From contig CAWVWT010000004.1 of NCBI GenBank assembly GCA_963934015.1, positions 1 through 64,000 of the forward strand: a stretch of DNA of 64,000 nucleotides. The letters are read 5' to 3'. This document shows positions 1-7,779 of the stretch, one piece after another. This DNA is from MGIIb-P sp963934015. Lineage in GTDB: Archaea > Thermoplasmatota > Poseidoniia > Poseidoniales > Thalassarchaeaceae. Every line of letters starts with the position of its first letter. The stretch's first letter is position 1. The translations under genes and the position numbers were made by a program. The notes beneath the pieces are model-generated. The model saw nothing but the letters and a program-made list of their open reading frames with translations. It was not told the origin of the DNA and did not search any database.

Positions 1-363
1 GGGGGCGGGTGCAGGTGCAGGCGTCGGTTCTGGTTCGGGTTTAGCCGCAGGTGCAGGCGTCGGTTCTGGTTCGGGTTTAGCCGCAGGTTCGGGTTCAGCC
101 GCAGCACTTCCTTCACCATCGACCTCGAATTCGATTAGTGGTGCGCCTACAGCAATCATGTCACCAATCGCTCCGTAGAGTTTGGAAACCTTCCCGTCGA
201 CCGTACTACCAATTCCAACAGTAGCCTTGTCGGTCATGATGTCAACCATTTCTTGGTCTTCGACGACAGTATCGCCAACAGCGACGTGCCAAGCAGTAAT
301 TTCTCCCTCGACGACACCTTCCCCAATATCTGGTAATTTGAATACATTCGAACCCATTTTCAT
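1..363 (-). CDS. bkdB: Branched-chain 2-oxoacid dehydrogenase E2 (lipoyl acyltransferase), N-terminal part, cut by window edge
   Basis: The first 121 codons of a dihydrolipoamide acyltransferase, which carries acyl groups from E1 to CoA on a swinging lipoyl arm. The reading frame starts at ATG 363 (a second in-frame ATG is at 357) and gives a lipoyl domain of about 80 residues. The lipoyl-lysine sits in the motif MTDKATV, close to the ETDKA/SDKA signatures of E2 proteins. An Ala/Pro/Glu-rich flexible linker follows and runs off the window. The start overlaps the E1-beta stop as ATGA, so the two are probably translationally coupled. The catalytic domain lies outside the window. Assignment to the branched-chain complex rests on the adjacent E1 subunits. 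Confidence 0.9.
   Translation of the reverse strand, partial: MKMGSNVFKLPDIGEGVVEGEITAWHVAVGDTVVEDQEMVDIMTDKATVGIGSTVDGKVSKLYGAIGDMIAVGAPLIEFEVDGEGSAAAEPEPAAKPEPEPTPAPAAKPEPEPTPAPAPAP
11..82. repeat. 36-bp tandem duplication in the E2 linker
   Basis: Two perfect copies of a 36-bp unit (11-46 and 47-82), followed by a shorter partial unit (83-100). On the minus strand they encode the repeated linker AKPEPEPTPAPA between lipoyl and downstream E2 domains. Linker length in E2 proteins is known to vary, so copy number may differ between strains. Confidence 0.9.
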
Positions 364-1364
364 TCCTCCAATGTGGCCTCTATGGCCTCTGTTATCCTTG
401 CTTGGCTTGGAAAGTAATCCCATTCCAAACTGTGTGGATAGGGTGTATCCCATCCGGTGACTCTCTGAATCGGTCCTTCAAGATGCCAGAAGCATCGTTC
501 TTGTACCAATGACATCAATTCGGCACCAAACCCCGATGTTCTTGGTGCTTCGTGTACGATTACGCATCGTCCCGTCTTCTTGACCGATTTTTCAATTGCA
601 TCAATATCGAGCGGTACCAATGTTCTCAAATCAATGATTTCAGCATCGATTCCATTCTTTTCAACAGCTGCGCTGGCAACATGAACCATTGTGCCGTAAC
701 ATAGGATGGTCACATCTTTCCCTTCTCTGATAATTTCCGCTTTGCCCAATGGAATGCTGTAGTAATCTTCAGGAACTTCGCCCTTGGGGTGGCTAGTCCA
801 CTTGACCATGGCTGCTGCATGGTCCCCATCAAATGGCCCATTGTAGAGTCGCTTGGGTTCAAAGAAAATAACCGGGTCGTTACATTCAATCGAAGATATT
901 AGCAATCCCTTTGCATCATAAGGATTGGAACAAATAACGACTTTCAATCCGGGTGTATGGGTGAAATAAGCTTCTGGAGATTGGCTGTGGTAGTGGCCCC
1001 CTTTGATACCCCCTCCACAAGGGGTGCGAATGGTTACTGGTGCACTGTATTCGCCACCTGAACGGTAGCGAAGTTTTGCCAACTCGTTCGTAATTTGGTC
1101 AAATCCTGGGAAAATATAGTCTGCAAATTGAATTTCTGCTACGGGGCGCAGCCCATTCATACCCATTCCGATCGCAATCCCCATGATGCCACCTTCCGCA
1201 AGGGGGGTGTCGAATGCACGGTGTTTACCGAACTTTTCTTGCAACCCTGCAGTGCAGCGGAATACACCTCCGTAGAAACCAGCGTCTTCACCAAAGGATA
1301 CGACGGTTTCATCGCGTTCAAACATATTGTGTAACGCGGAATTAACCGCTTGAATGATACTCAT
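360..1364 (-). CDS. bkdA2: Branched-chain 2-oxoacid dehydrogenase E1 beta subunit
   Basis: Beta subunit of the thiamine-diphosphate E1 that decarboxylates branched 2-oxoacids. About 334 residues from ATG 1364. The segments GGHYHSQSPEAYF, FFEPKRLYNGPFDG, KKTGRCVIVHEA and RVTGWDTPYPH resemble bacterial BkdA2 (Pseudomonas type) more than pyruvate dehydrogenase beta. The frame is open to 1412, but that start would overlap bkdA1. The ATG at 1364 lies 8 nt after the bkdA1 stop and matches the usual family N-terminus. The stop overlaps the E2 start as ATGA. The family match is from memory of the sequences; substrate preference (branched-chain rather than pyruvate) is inference. Confidence 0.93.
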   Translation of the reverse strand: MSIIQAVNSALHNMFERDETVVSFGEDAGFYGGVFRCTAGLQEKFGKHRAFDTPLAEGGIMGIAIGMGMNGLRPVAEIQFADYIFPGFDQITNELAKLRYRSGGEYSAPVTIRTPCGGGIKGGHYHSQSPEAYFTHTPGLKVVICSNPYDAKGLLISSIECNDPVIFFEPKRLYNGPFDGDHAAAMVKWTSHPKGEVPEDYYSIPLGKAEIIREGKDVTILCYGTMVHVASAAVEKNGIDAEIIDLRTLVPLDIDAIEKSVKKTGRCVIVHEAPRTSGFGAELMSLVQERCFWHLEGPIQRVTGWDTPYPHSLEWDYFPSQARITEAIEATLEE

Positions 1365-1372
1365 CTGTGCCA

Positions 1373-2644
1373 CTAAATCCCCACCTCTCCACGTTGTTCT
1401 AGCAGGTGCCAAGGTTCCTTTTCATACACATCTTCAAACAGTGTAGACAATGAAGGGAATGGTCCTTCTTTCAGAGTTCCATGTTTCTCAGCCTCCTTGT
1501 ATGCGACAATAATTTCTTTTGTGCATTTTTCCTCAAGTGCAGTATGTCTTTTATCATCCCATTCGCCGATTTTCAATAGATGCGCCTTGAGGCGATCCAC
1601 TGGGTCGCCTAGTGGCCATGAATCATATTCATTATCGGGGCGATAGCCGGTTGGGTCATCTGAGGATGAATGACTGTCACCGCGATAGGTGTACATCTCA
1701 AGCAGAGTGGGTCCATGTCCTGCACGGGCGCGCTCAGTCGCCCATTTGTGTGCTGCATAAACTGCAAGGAAATCTTGTCCATCAACTCGCATCGACGCAA
1801 CATCATAGGGGATACCACGGGCCGCAAATGAGGGTCCACCATGCGCGAGATTTCTGTGAGTAGAAATGGCCCATTGGTTGTTGACGATTACCAGTACACA
1901 AGGTGCTTGGTAAACCGAGGCAAAGTTGAGGCCATAATGGAAATCCCCTTGGGCCGAAGTTCCCTCCCCCAACCAAGAGCATGCGATACTATCTTCGCCA
2001 CGATAGGCAAAGGCCATGGCTGCCCCAACTGCTTGTGGAAATTGTGTTCCGACCGGACTTGAAATGGAGGCGAAATTTCCTTCTTTCCAAGAATAATGCA
2101 CAGGCATCTGTCGCCCTTTGACATTGTCATTGGAATTGGTGATGCAGTGACTGATCATGTCGACCATATTTCGACCACGGACGAAGAGTAAACCCTGCTG
2201 CCGATAGGATGGGAAGACAATATCTCTGTTTTCCATTGCCATTGCCGCGCCGACACTGACAGCTTCTTCACCCAAGCACTTCATGTAAAACGAAAGGCGT
2301 CCTTGGCGCTGCATCTTCATCATACGGTCATCATACGCCCGAATTCGGACCATGTGCTCCAGTGCTTGGCGAAGGGTATCTGCATCAAGCTCGGGATTCC
2401 AATCGCCCACGGCTTCATTATCCTCATTGAGGACACGAAGTAAACCGTATGCGATATCCCTAGTATCGGCTCCCCCGCAGTCTATGGCCGGTTTGACATG
2501 GTGGCCAGCAGGGATTTCATGTGGCGATGGGAAGGACGTCCCTCCCTCCCGATGTGGTGGGATGGGTACGTGCATTTGCGTCTCCTCCTCGTCGCCCATT
2601 ATCCTCACCACTCCAAAGTCGCTCATAGCGTTTCGCTGATTCAT
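1373..2644 (-). CDS. bkdA1: Branched-chain 2-oxoacid dehydrogenase E1 alpha subunit
   Basis: 423 residues, the ThDP-binding partner of the beta subunit. The ThDP motif appears as GEGTSAQGDFH with VNNQWAIS downstream, and the phosphorylation-loop region reads YRGDSHSSSDDPTGYRP, which is typical of branched-chain E1 alpha (BkdA1/BCKDHA). The N-terminal extension with HVPIPP is also like bacterial BkdA1. ATG 2644 overlaps the lipA stop as ATGA, which supports this start. A TCACC-ATA-GGTGA palindrome lies 3 nt upstream on the coding strand and contains the SD. Second gene of lipA-bkdA1-bkdA2-bkdB. Confidence 0.93.
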   Translation of the reverse strand: MNQRNAMSDFGVVRIMGDEEETQMHVPIPPHREGGTSFPSPHEIPAGHHVKPAIDCGGADTRDIAYGLLRVLNEDNEAVGDWNPELDADTLRQALEHMVRIRAYDDRMMKMQRQGRLSFYMKCLGEEAVSVGAAMAMENRDIVFPSYRQQGLLFVRGRNMVDMISHCITNSNDNVKGRQMPVHYSWKEGNFASISSPVGTQFPQAVGAAMAFAYRGEDSIACSWLGEGTSAQGDFHYGLNFASVYQAPCVLVIVNNQWAISTHRNLAHGGPSFAARGIPYDVASMRVDGQDFLAVYAAHKWATERARAGHGPTLLEMYTYRGDSHSSSDDPTGYRPDNEYDSWPLGDPVDRLKAHLLKIGEWDDKRHTALEEKCTKEIIVAYKEAEKHGTLKEGPFPSLSTLFEDVYEKEPWHLLEQRGEVGI

Positions 2645-3618
2645 GATTCACCATAGGTGAGGGTTACTGGCCCACCTTTTGCCTCCTCGTAGAGGAGTCC
2701 TGCTCGATAGGATGAACGTACTAATGGTCCACAAGCCACGGCTTTGAAGCCCAATTCTCTAGCGGCGTGATCCCACTCGCCGAAGGTTTCGGGTTCAGGG
2801 AATCTGTCAACAGGCAAGTGGCGAGGGGATGGTGCGAGATATTGGCCAATGGTCAGTAAATCAACATCGACTTCACGCAGAAGTCGCATGGCTTCCACCA
2901 CTTCTTCATCTGTTTCGCCAACCCCTACCATGATACTCGATTTAGTCAATATATCGGGTCGAAGCCGTTTTGCTTCCTTTAGAACCTTTAGCGATTGTTG
3001 GAATGATGCTCTGTGATCCCTAACCACGGAATCCAAGCGGGGGACACACTCTACATTGTGCGCAAAAACACGCAATTCTAGCCCCTCTAGTAATGCTGAA
3101 AGCGCATCGAGATTTCCATCTAAATCAGAACTGAGGAACTCGAGTCCAACATCGGGACGCCGTGAATGAACAGCTTCCAAACAGGCACGGTAATGAGCAG
3201 CACCGCCATCGGGTAGTTCGTCACGATTGACGCAGGTAATAACCGCATGTGTGACGCCCATCAAATCGACAGCTTCAGCCAAATTTTCAGGTTCATCAAT
3301 ATCTAATGGAGGTGGGTCCTTGACCGTTCCAACCGCGCAGAATCTACACGCCCTAGTGCACTCTTCACCGGCGACCATGAACGTCGCAGTTCCTCGACCC
3401 CAGCAATCGTGGATATTGGGGCACTGCGCTTCCTGACAAACAGTGTTTAATTGGTGTTCGACTACATTTCCACGTACATTATTGAATGCGGCTTGAGCAT
3501 CGCCGGTTGGCAAATATGTCTTGAACCAAGATGGCAATCTCTTGCGCATTTTCTTACGGCGTTCCACGGCCGTCAGTGGCTTGGATTCTTTCGCCATAGG
3601 TAGACGTTTTTCGGTCAT
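2641..3618 (-). CDS. lipA: Lipoyl synthase (radical SAM)
   Basis: Inserts two sulfurs into the octanoyl group on lipoyl domains, here most likely that of the adjacent E2. From ATG 3618 (325 aa) the auxiliary cluster motif CX4CX5C is at C61, C66 and C72, and the radical-SAM CX3CX2C motif is at C87, C91 and C94. The C-terminal RSSYRAG serine motif is present. A longer frame opens at 3648, but ATG 3618 has GGAGTGGTG upstream and fits the family N-terminus better. First gene of the bkd operon. No lipoate ligase or octanoyltransferase gene is visible in the window. Confidence 0.95.
   Translation of the reverse strand: MTEKRLPMAKESKPLTAVERRKKMRKRLPSWFKTYLPTGDAQAAFNNVRGNVVEHQLNTVCQEAQCPNIHDCWGRGTATFMVAGEECTRACRFCAVGTVKDPPPLDIDEPENLAEAVDLMGVTHAVITCVNRDELPDGGAAHYRACLEAVHSRRPDVGLEFLSSDLDGNLDALSALLEGLELRVFAHNVECVPRLDSVVRDHRASFQQSLKVLKEAKRLRPDILTKSSIMVGVGETDEEVVEAMRLLREVDVDLLTIGQYLAPSPRHLPVDRFPEPETFGEWDHAARELGFKAVACGPLVRSSYRAGLLYEEAKGGPVTLTYGES
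2648..2660 (-). promoter_or_regulatory. Palindrome TCACC-ATA-GGTGA over the bkdA1 ribosome-binding site
   Basis: Perfect 5-bp inverted repeat with a 3-nt centre, inside the 3' end of lipA and 3 nt before the bkdA1 start. GGTGA is the SD and TCACC is its complement, so the mRNA could hide the SD in a small hairpin. One of nine similar palindromes in the window. Function is inferred. Confidence 0.5.
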
Positions 3619-3671
3619 ACGCACCACTCCTGTTGAACCTGTCACCATCGGACTCGGTTAATCCTTTGTTT

Positions 3672-3689
3672 CCCGACCCTAGGGTCGGG
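3672..3689. promoter_or_regulatory. 18-bp perfect palindrome between divergent lipA and SDR genes
   Basis: CCCGACCC-TA-GGGTCGGG, with 8-bp arms around a TA centre, lies 54 nt before the lipA start and 39 nt before the SDR start. It could be an operator for both genes or an RNA hairpin. It resembles eight other palindromes in the window in architecture but not in arm sequence. Confidence 0.55.
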
Positions 3690-3727
3690 CTCGGAGTGTT
3701 GAAAGATAAGCGACCACTCCAAGTGGC

Positions 3728-4483
3728 ATGGACGCCGTACTTGAGGGCAAGGTTGCGTTGGTGACGGGGGGTGCTGTACGCCTTGGGGCCCAAATTTGTC
3801 GGACACTTGCGAATGCGGGAGCCGTTGTCGCCATTCATTGCCATCAAAGCCTCGCTGCTGCAGAGGATTTGGCCGGCGAAATAACGGCCGCAGGGGGGGA
3901 GGCTTTCGTAGTCCGTCTTGATCTCGCAGGCGAAGGGAATAGCGGGGCATTAATCGCGTCAGTAATCAAGCATGCAGGCCGGCTCGATATTCTCGTAAAC
4001 AACGCTTCTATATATGAAAAAACTTCACTTGAAGAGATGACGTCTAGTGCAGCCAGGGAGATGTGGAAAGTCAATGCAGAAGCTCCTCTGATGCTGATTA
4101 AACATGCCTCACCCCATCTTCGATTTGAAGGGGTTGATCAGCCGGGTTCAGTAATCAATATTCTCGACAATGCTAGTGGTCGTAGTGATTGGCCTGAATT
4201 CAGTCATTATTGCGCCTCTAAGGCAGCTTTACTCTCAATGACGCGGAGTCTGGCACAAGAGCTTGCACCCTTTATTCGGGTAAATGCTGTGGGCCCCGGT
4301 GCGATTCGTTTTCAAGATTGGGAATCAGACGCTAAAAGGGCTGCAATAATTTCATCTATACCTATGAAAAGGCAGGGTACTACAGAAGAAATTGCCGAGA
4401 CCGTTCTGTTCTTGGCTTGTGGTCCATCCTATATCACCGGCCAGGTCATCGATGTTGATGGTGGATGGTCATTGAACCAGTAG
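3728..4483 (+). CDS. Short-chain dehydrogenase, pteridine-reductase-like
   Basis: 251-aa Rossmann-fold NAD(P)H reductase. The cofactor motif reads TGGAVRLG (residues 13-20), with Arg where classical SDRs have Gly; this is a hallmark of pteridine reductases (PTR1/FolM). NNAS and the catalytic Y161-x3-K165 pair are present, and the C-terminus ends in the usual DVDGGW. A role in reducing dihydropterins or dihydrofolate is an inference, and other SDR substrates are possible. An AAAGATAA tract about 25 bp upstream of the ATG could be a TATA box for a leaderless transcript. It is divergent from lipA. Confidence 0.85.
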   Translation: MDAVLEGKVALVTGGAVRLGAQICRTLANAGAVVAIHCHQSLAAAEDLAGEITAAGGEAFVVRLDLAGEGNSGALIASVIKHAGRLDILVNNASIYEKTSLEEMTSSAAREMWKVNAEAPLMLIKHASPHLRFEGVDQPGSVINILDNASGRSDWPEFSHYCASKAALLSMTRSLAQELAPFIRVNAVGPGAIRFQDWESDAKRAAIISSIPMKRQGTTEEIAETVLFLACGPSYITGQVIDVDGGWSLNQ

Positions 4484-4518
4484 TAGCGTTCAAAGCCCGA
4501 GTGCGACTCAAGCAGTCC

Positions 4519-4602
4519 GCAGGGGTTGCCAAGCCCGGCCAACGGCACCGGACTTAAGCTCCGGGGGCAATGCCTTCGTGGGTTCGAATCCCACCCCCTG
4601 CA
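4519..4602 (+). tRNA. tRNA-Leu (anticodon TAA)
   Basis: 84-nt class II tRNA. The acceptor stem GCAGGGG pairs with CCCCTGC (4595-4601), with discriminator A. The anticodon stem CCGGA/TCCGG encloses CTTAAGC (anticodon TAA). There is a long variable arm, and the T arm is GTGGG-TTCGAAT-CCCAC. No CCA is encoded and no intron is visible. A T6 run follows 11 nt downstream. Confidence 0.95.
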
Positions 4603-4613
4603 CTAAAATCCGC

Positions 4614-4619
4614 TTTTTT
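4614..4619 (+). terminator. Oligo-T terminator after tRNA-Leu
   Basis: A run of six T on the coding strand, 11 nt after the tRNA. Archaeal RNA polymerase terminates at such T tracts without needing a hairpin. Confidence 0.5.
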
Positions 4620-4633
4620 GGCATCTATGATGA

Positions 4634-4651
4634 ACGTCAATAGAGTGACGT
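4634..4651. promoter_or_regulatory. Inverted repeat ACGTCA-N6-TGACGT upstream of the 997-aa surface protein gene
   Basis: Perfect 6-bp arms with a 6-nt spacer, between tRNA-Leu and the next gene. The shape suits a dimeric DNA-binding protein. No binding factor can be named. Confidence 0.35.
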
Positions 4652-4681
4652 CTCAATCAAGCGTGTCCTGCAAACCGTTTA

Positions 4682-7675
4682 ATGGGCTGTATGTCACGGG
4701 TCACCGTAGGTGAGCGAATGCTAGGTGTGACCCGGGGTAAGAGCACGATGGCCATTCTATTGGTCGCTATCATGCTATCTTCACTCATGGTCAACTTGAC
4801 CCCAGCGCCCCAATCCCTCAATGAATTACCAGTTCGGAGTGATTCGGGCTCAATCTCTTACGATCTCTACTTTGCATCTGCACCTGGTGGTCACCCAACG
4901 GATGGGAGAATCACAACCGAGCGCCCAGATAGCGGTGACCAAGAAGAAGAATCTGCATCGGGAACCAATGTCGAATTCTCTACCGACCAGATGCTTTCTG
5001 ACTTGGTGATTTCGGGGACTCAAAACGGCAACCAATACGAATTGGACATCGTCCTTTTCTTGAAGGCGACTGGACAGGAAGGCTCGACGGTCGATTGGAC
5101 AGTGTCTGTCATTGCAGGCACATCGATTATTGGTACTGAAGATTGGAGTACTGAGGTTTGTACTCCATCTGCATTAGGTGGAAACACCTGTGGGTTTGAT
5201 GAGCGACCTTTCCACCCGAGTTGGAATTCAAACAGTGATTTCACCGTCGATGCTGATGATCGCTTGAAGGTTGTCGTTTCGGCCGACATGGACTGCGATT
5301 CAGGTGGTGGTACACCAGATCCACCTAACGGCAGTGACAGTGAAACCAGTGGACGTCAATTTGGATCGGTCGATTGCGATGCATGGGTTGCGTGGAATGA
5401 AATCGATTCAGCATCCGGTCGATTCTCCAAGATAGAGGTTGATGCTCAACCGCTAAGTGGTTCTCAAGTCAAGGTACATCGACCTGAGAGTGTTTGGACC
5501 GATGAAGAAGTTGGCTCTGAACAAAATCCATGGTTCCCCAATGATTCACCAGATATGCGTATCATGCAGTTCAATTTGGAACTACGGGATGCTTTTGGCC
5601 GTGAAGATATCGAAGTTGCGCGGTTGTTTATGACTAACGATCAAGGGGAGGTGGCACATACGCATACTTTCGATGATGAGGAGTTGGTCACCGATAACAA
5701 CGCGCTTCGGGCCCAACACAACTGGACTTACCCAGGTGGTCTTGCATCAGGTTGGTACGAACTCGATCTTGAGGTTGAGAATATCCAAGGGAAATCATTC
5801 ACAATAGACCACTCCAATATACTGATGAGTTCCTATGGTGTTTCGCTCACACATGGAAGTGACAGGGTTGTCGAATATATTGCACCCAGTTCAACCACCC
5901 CCGTAAATCTTGATCTGCGTCACGTTGGTGCTAGTGGGAACGCCTTTGCGTTAACCGTTGAGTTGGCCGTTTTGTCAAACCTACCCTCGAGTTGGATTGT
6001 TGAATTTGATCGCGCGGATCAAACCTACGACCTTTCAGGTGGTGGACAAGTCGCTCATCCAGTACTCCTGCTGACTGCATCGGACGATTTGTCCAATGCA
6101 CCTGACCGCCTTGAAATCAGAGCGGTAGCCTATGACAATGCCTCGGTACTTGTCCACCAGACAACATTGCAACTCGATTTGGAAAAGCTAGACACATACG
6201 CTCCACCCATGGTCAGCCTCTGGCCCGAAGTTCATGACAATCAATATGCAAACAGTACGGGTGCACTAAATATCGATGAAAACATCCATCGCTACGTTGA
6301 GGACGGTGTATTCACCACATTCTATCTAGAGATATTCAATACTGGGTTTGACACCGATCAATTTCGAATCGATGTCAAACAAGATACCAATGCAAATCTC
6401 CGGTTTTGGGACAACGATACAGGACAGCGTATAGATGAGGATGATGGGGATGGTACGTTCCATACCAGCAATCTTGATCGCCACACAACACAGACAATTC
6501 GCTTGGAAATCAAACCATCGACTTCACGCGATGACCCGGATAGTGGTTTAATTGAACTTGAGATTATCAGTATGGGGAATTCGACTGAGAAGGCACGCAT
6601 CGCCTTCACTATTCAACGCACATTTGGCATCCAGGCTCAGGTGGTCTGGGATTGTGATGCGACTCCACTGGGCTACGTTGATGCTGAAATATGTCTCAAT
6701 AACGCAGATCAGATTTCATTCTCGGTCGAGATTACAAATACGGTGACGGAGGGTGATGCAGTCACAGATTGGTTGATTGTTAATCCACAGAACCTTGACC
6801 GTAATATCGATGTGAATTTGTACCCCGACTCGGCTAACGAAAAGTACGGATTATGGCAGTACGATATCACTGACAATAATGGTGACCCTTCGCCTCGTGT
6901 TCAGTTGGCACCCGGTGATACCGCATTGGCCAATCTCGACATCACTCTCACAAGTCAAGTAATTCAGGGCAACCACACAATCTATCTGCGCATTCGCGAA
7001 GATATCACCGATGTGTCAGTTGCTCGCTATTTCGACCTCCCCCTTACTGTCGAAATCGGTCAGGATGACCCTACCATTGAAATCAAACTTTATTCACAAA
7101 TCCCAGTGTTCCAACCTGGTATGGAAGAGGAGATTACAATGGTTGTCCAGAATGATGGAAATAGTGATGTGATGGTGCTTCTGGGCGCTGAAGTAGTAGG
7201 TGGGGGTTGGACCGCCTCTGCATTCATGGCAAACACAACATCTCCTGTGGTCACCGTCGAAGCATTTTCTCAAGAATTCTTCACGGTTAGAATCAGGGCA
7301 GGCGATGATGCGCTAAACAATGACAATGTGGTAGTTCTGGTCTCCGCCACGCCGTTCTCGGAGGACGAATCTTACCCTGCTGAATATACGGCCGAAATGG
7401 ATGTTACAATCCGCGTCTCGATCAATGGTGTATTTGGTGTCATTTGGAAAGAATTGCAGCACCCTAGGCCATCGACAATCGCCATTGGTTTGGGTGTGGT
7501 TATTCTTCTAGTCGCTGCTGTCACTGGGCGTAAAAATCGCATTGAGTACATCGATGTCTGGGTTGATGAGGATGAAGCTGAAGACGACTCTGAATTGGAG
7601 TTGCCTGATCTAGTCAATGCTGAAGATGACGATTCATATAGCGACGAAGATATTGAGCTTGTCGACTTCGATTAA
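4682..7675 (+). CDS. Large secreted, membrane-anchored protein with beta-sandwich repeats
   Basis: 997 residues; I do not recognise a named family. A signal peptide lies near residues 13-40 (hydrophobic AILLVAIMLSSLMVNL). The ectodomain is rich in Asp, Thr and Asn, with patterns of CARDB/NEW3-type beta-sandwich repeats. A single transmembrane (TM) helix near the end (IAIGLGVVILLVAAV) is followed by a very acidic cytoplasmic tail. In-frame ATGs at 4682, 4691 and 4718 are possible starts; 4718 has the SD GGTGA 4 nt upstream inside a palindrome and gives a compact signal peptide, so it may be the real one. The gene precedes the 3003-aa surface protein and may belong to the same cell-surface layer. 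Confidence 0.85.
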   Translation: MGCMSRVTVGERMLGVTRGKSTMAILLVAIMLSSLMVNLTPAPQSLNELPVRSDSGSISYDLYFASAPGGHPTDGRITTERPDSGDQEEESASGTNVEFSTDQMLSDLVISGTQNGNQYELDIVLFLKATGQEGSTVDWTVSVIAGTSIIGTEDWSTEVCTPSALGGNTCGFDERPFHPSWNSNSDFTVDADDRLKVVVSADMDCDSGGGTPDPPNGSDSETSGRQFGSVDCDAWVAWNEIDSASGRFSKIEVDAQPLSGSQVKVHRPESVWTDEEVGSEQNPWFPNDSPDMRIMQFNLELRDAFGREDIEVARLFMTNDQGEVAHTHTFDDEELVTDNNALRAQHNWTYPGGLASGWYELDLEVENIQGKSFTIDHSNILMSSYGVSLTHGSDRVVEYIAPSSTTPVNLDLRHVGASGNAFALTVELAVLSNLPSSWIVEFDRADQTYDLSGGGQVAHPVLLLTASDDLSNAPDRLEIRAVAYDNASVLVHQTTLQLDLEKLDTYAPPMVSLWPEVHDNQYANSTGALNIDENIHRYVEDGVFTTFYLEIFNTGFDTDQFRIDVKQDTNANLRFWDNDTGQRIDEDDGDGTFHTSNLDRHTTQTIRLEIKPSTSRDDPDSGLIELEIISMGNSTEKARIAFTIQRTFGIQAQVVWDCDATPLGYVDAEICLNNADQISFSVEITNTVTEGDAVTDWLIVNPQNLDRNIDVNLYPDSANEKYGLWQYDITDNNGDPSPRVQLAPGDTALANLDITLTSQVIQGNHTIYLRIREDITDVSVARYFDLPLTVEIGQDDPTIEIKLYSQIPVFQPGMEEEITMVVQNDGNSDVMVLLGAEVVGGGWTASAFMANTTSPVVTVEAFSQEFFTVRIRAGDDALNNDNVVVLVSATPFSEDESYPAEYTAEMDVTIRVSINGVFGVIWKELQHPRPSTIAIGLGVVILLVAAVTGRKNRIEYIDVWVDEDEAEDDSELELPDLVNAEDDDSYSDEDIELVDFD
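4701..4713 (+). promoter_or_regulatory. Palindrome TCACC-GTA-GGTGA before ATG 4718
   Basis: 5-bp inverted repeat with a 3-nt centre, 4 nt before an in-frame ATG. GGTGA would be the SD. If translation starts at 4682 instead, this lies inside the coding region. Confidence 0.4.
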
Positions 7676-7691
7676 GGCGTATTGGTGGCAT

Positions 7692-7710
7692 GACCCTCCA
7701 TAGGAGGGTC
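7692..7710. promoter_or_regulatory. Palindrome GACCCTCC-ATA-GGAGGGTC
   Basis: Perfect 8-bp arms with an ATA centre, 16 nt after the stop of the upstream gene and about 70 nt before the next start. No T tract follows directly, so a classical terminator is not obvious. Member of the nine-palindrome set. Confidence 0.5.
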
Positions 7711-7779
7711 GCATTCTGTCCGAACGTCGCTCCATTTGCCTTAATACCCTGATGGGCACGGAGATGACTGGGTACAGCC

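Noticed and set aside
7692..7710. Intrinsic terminator
   Set aside because: The hairpin lacks a following T tract, and archaeal termination relies on T tracts, so I treat it as part of the palindrome set.
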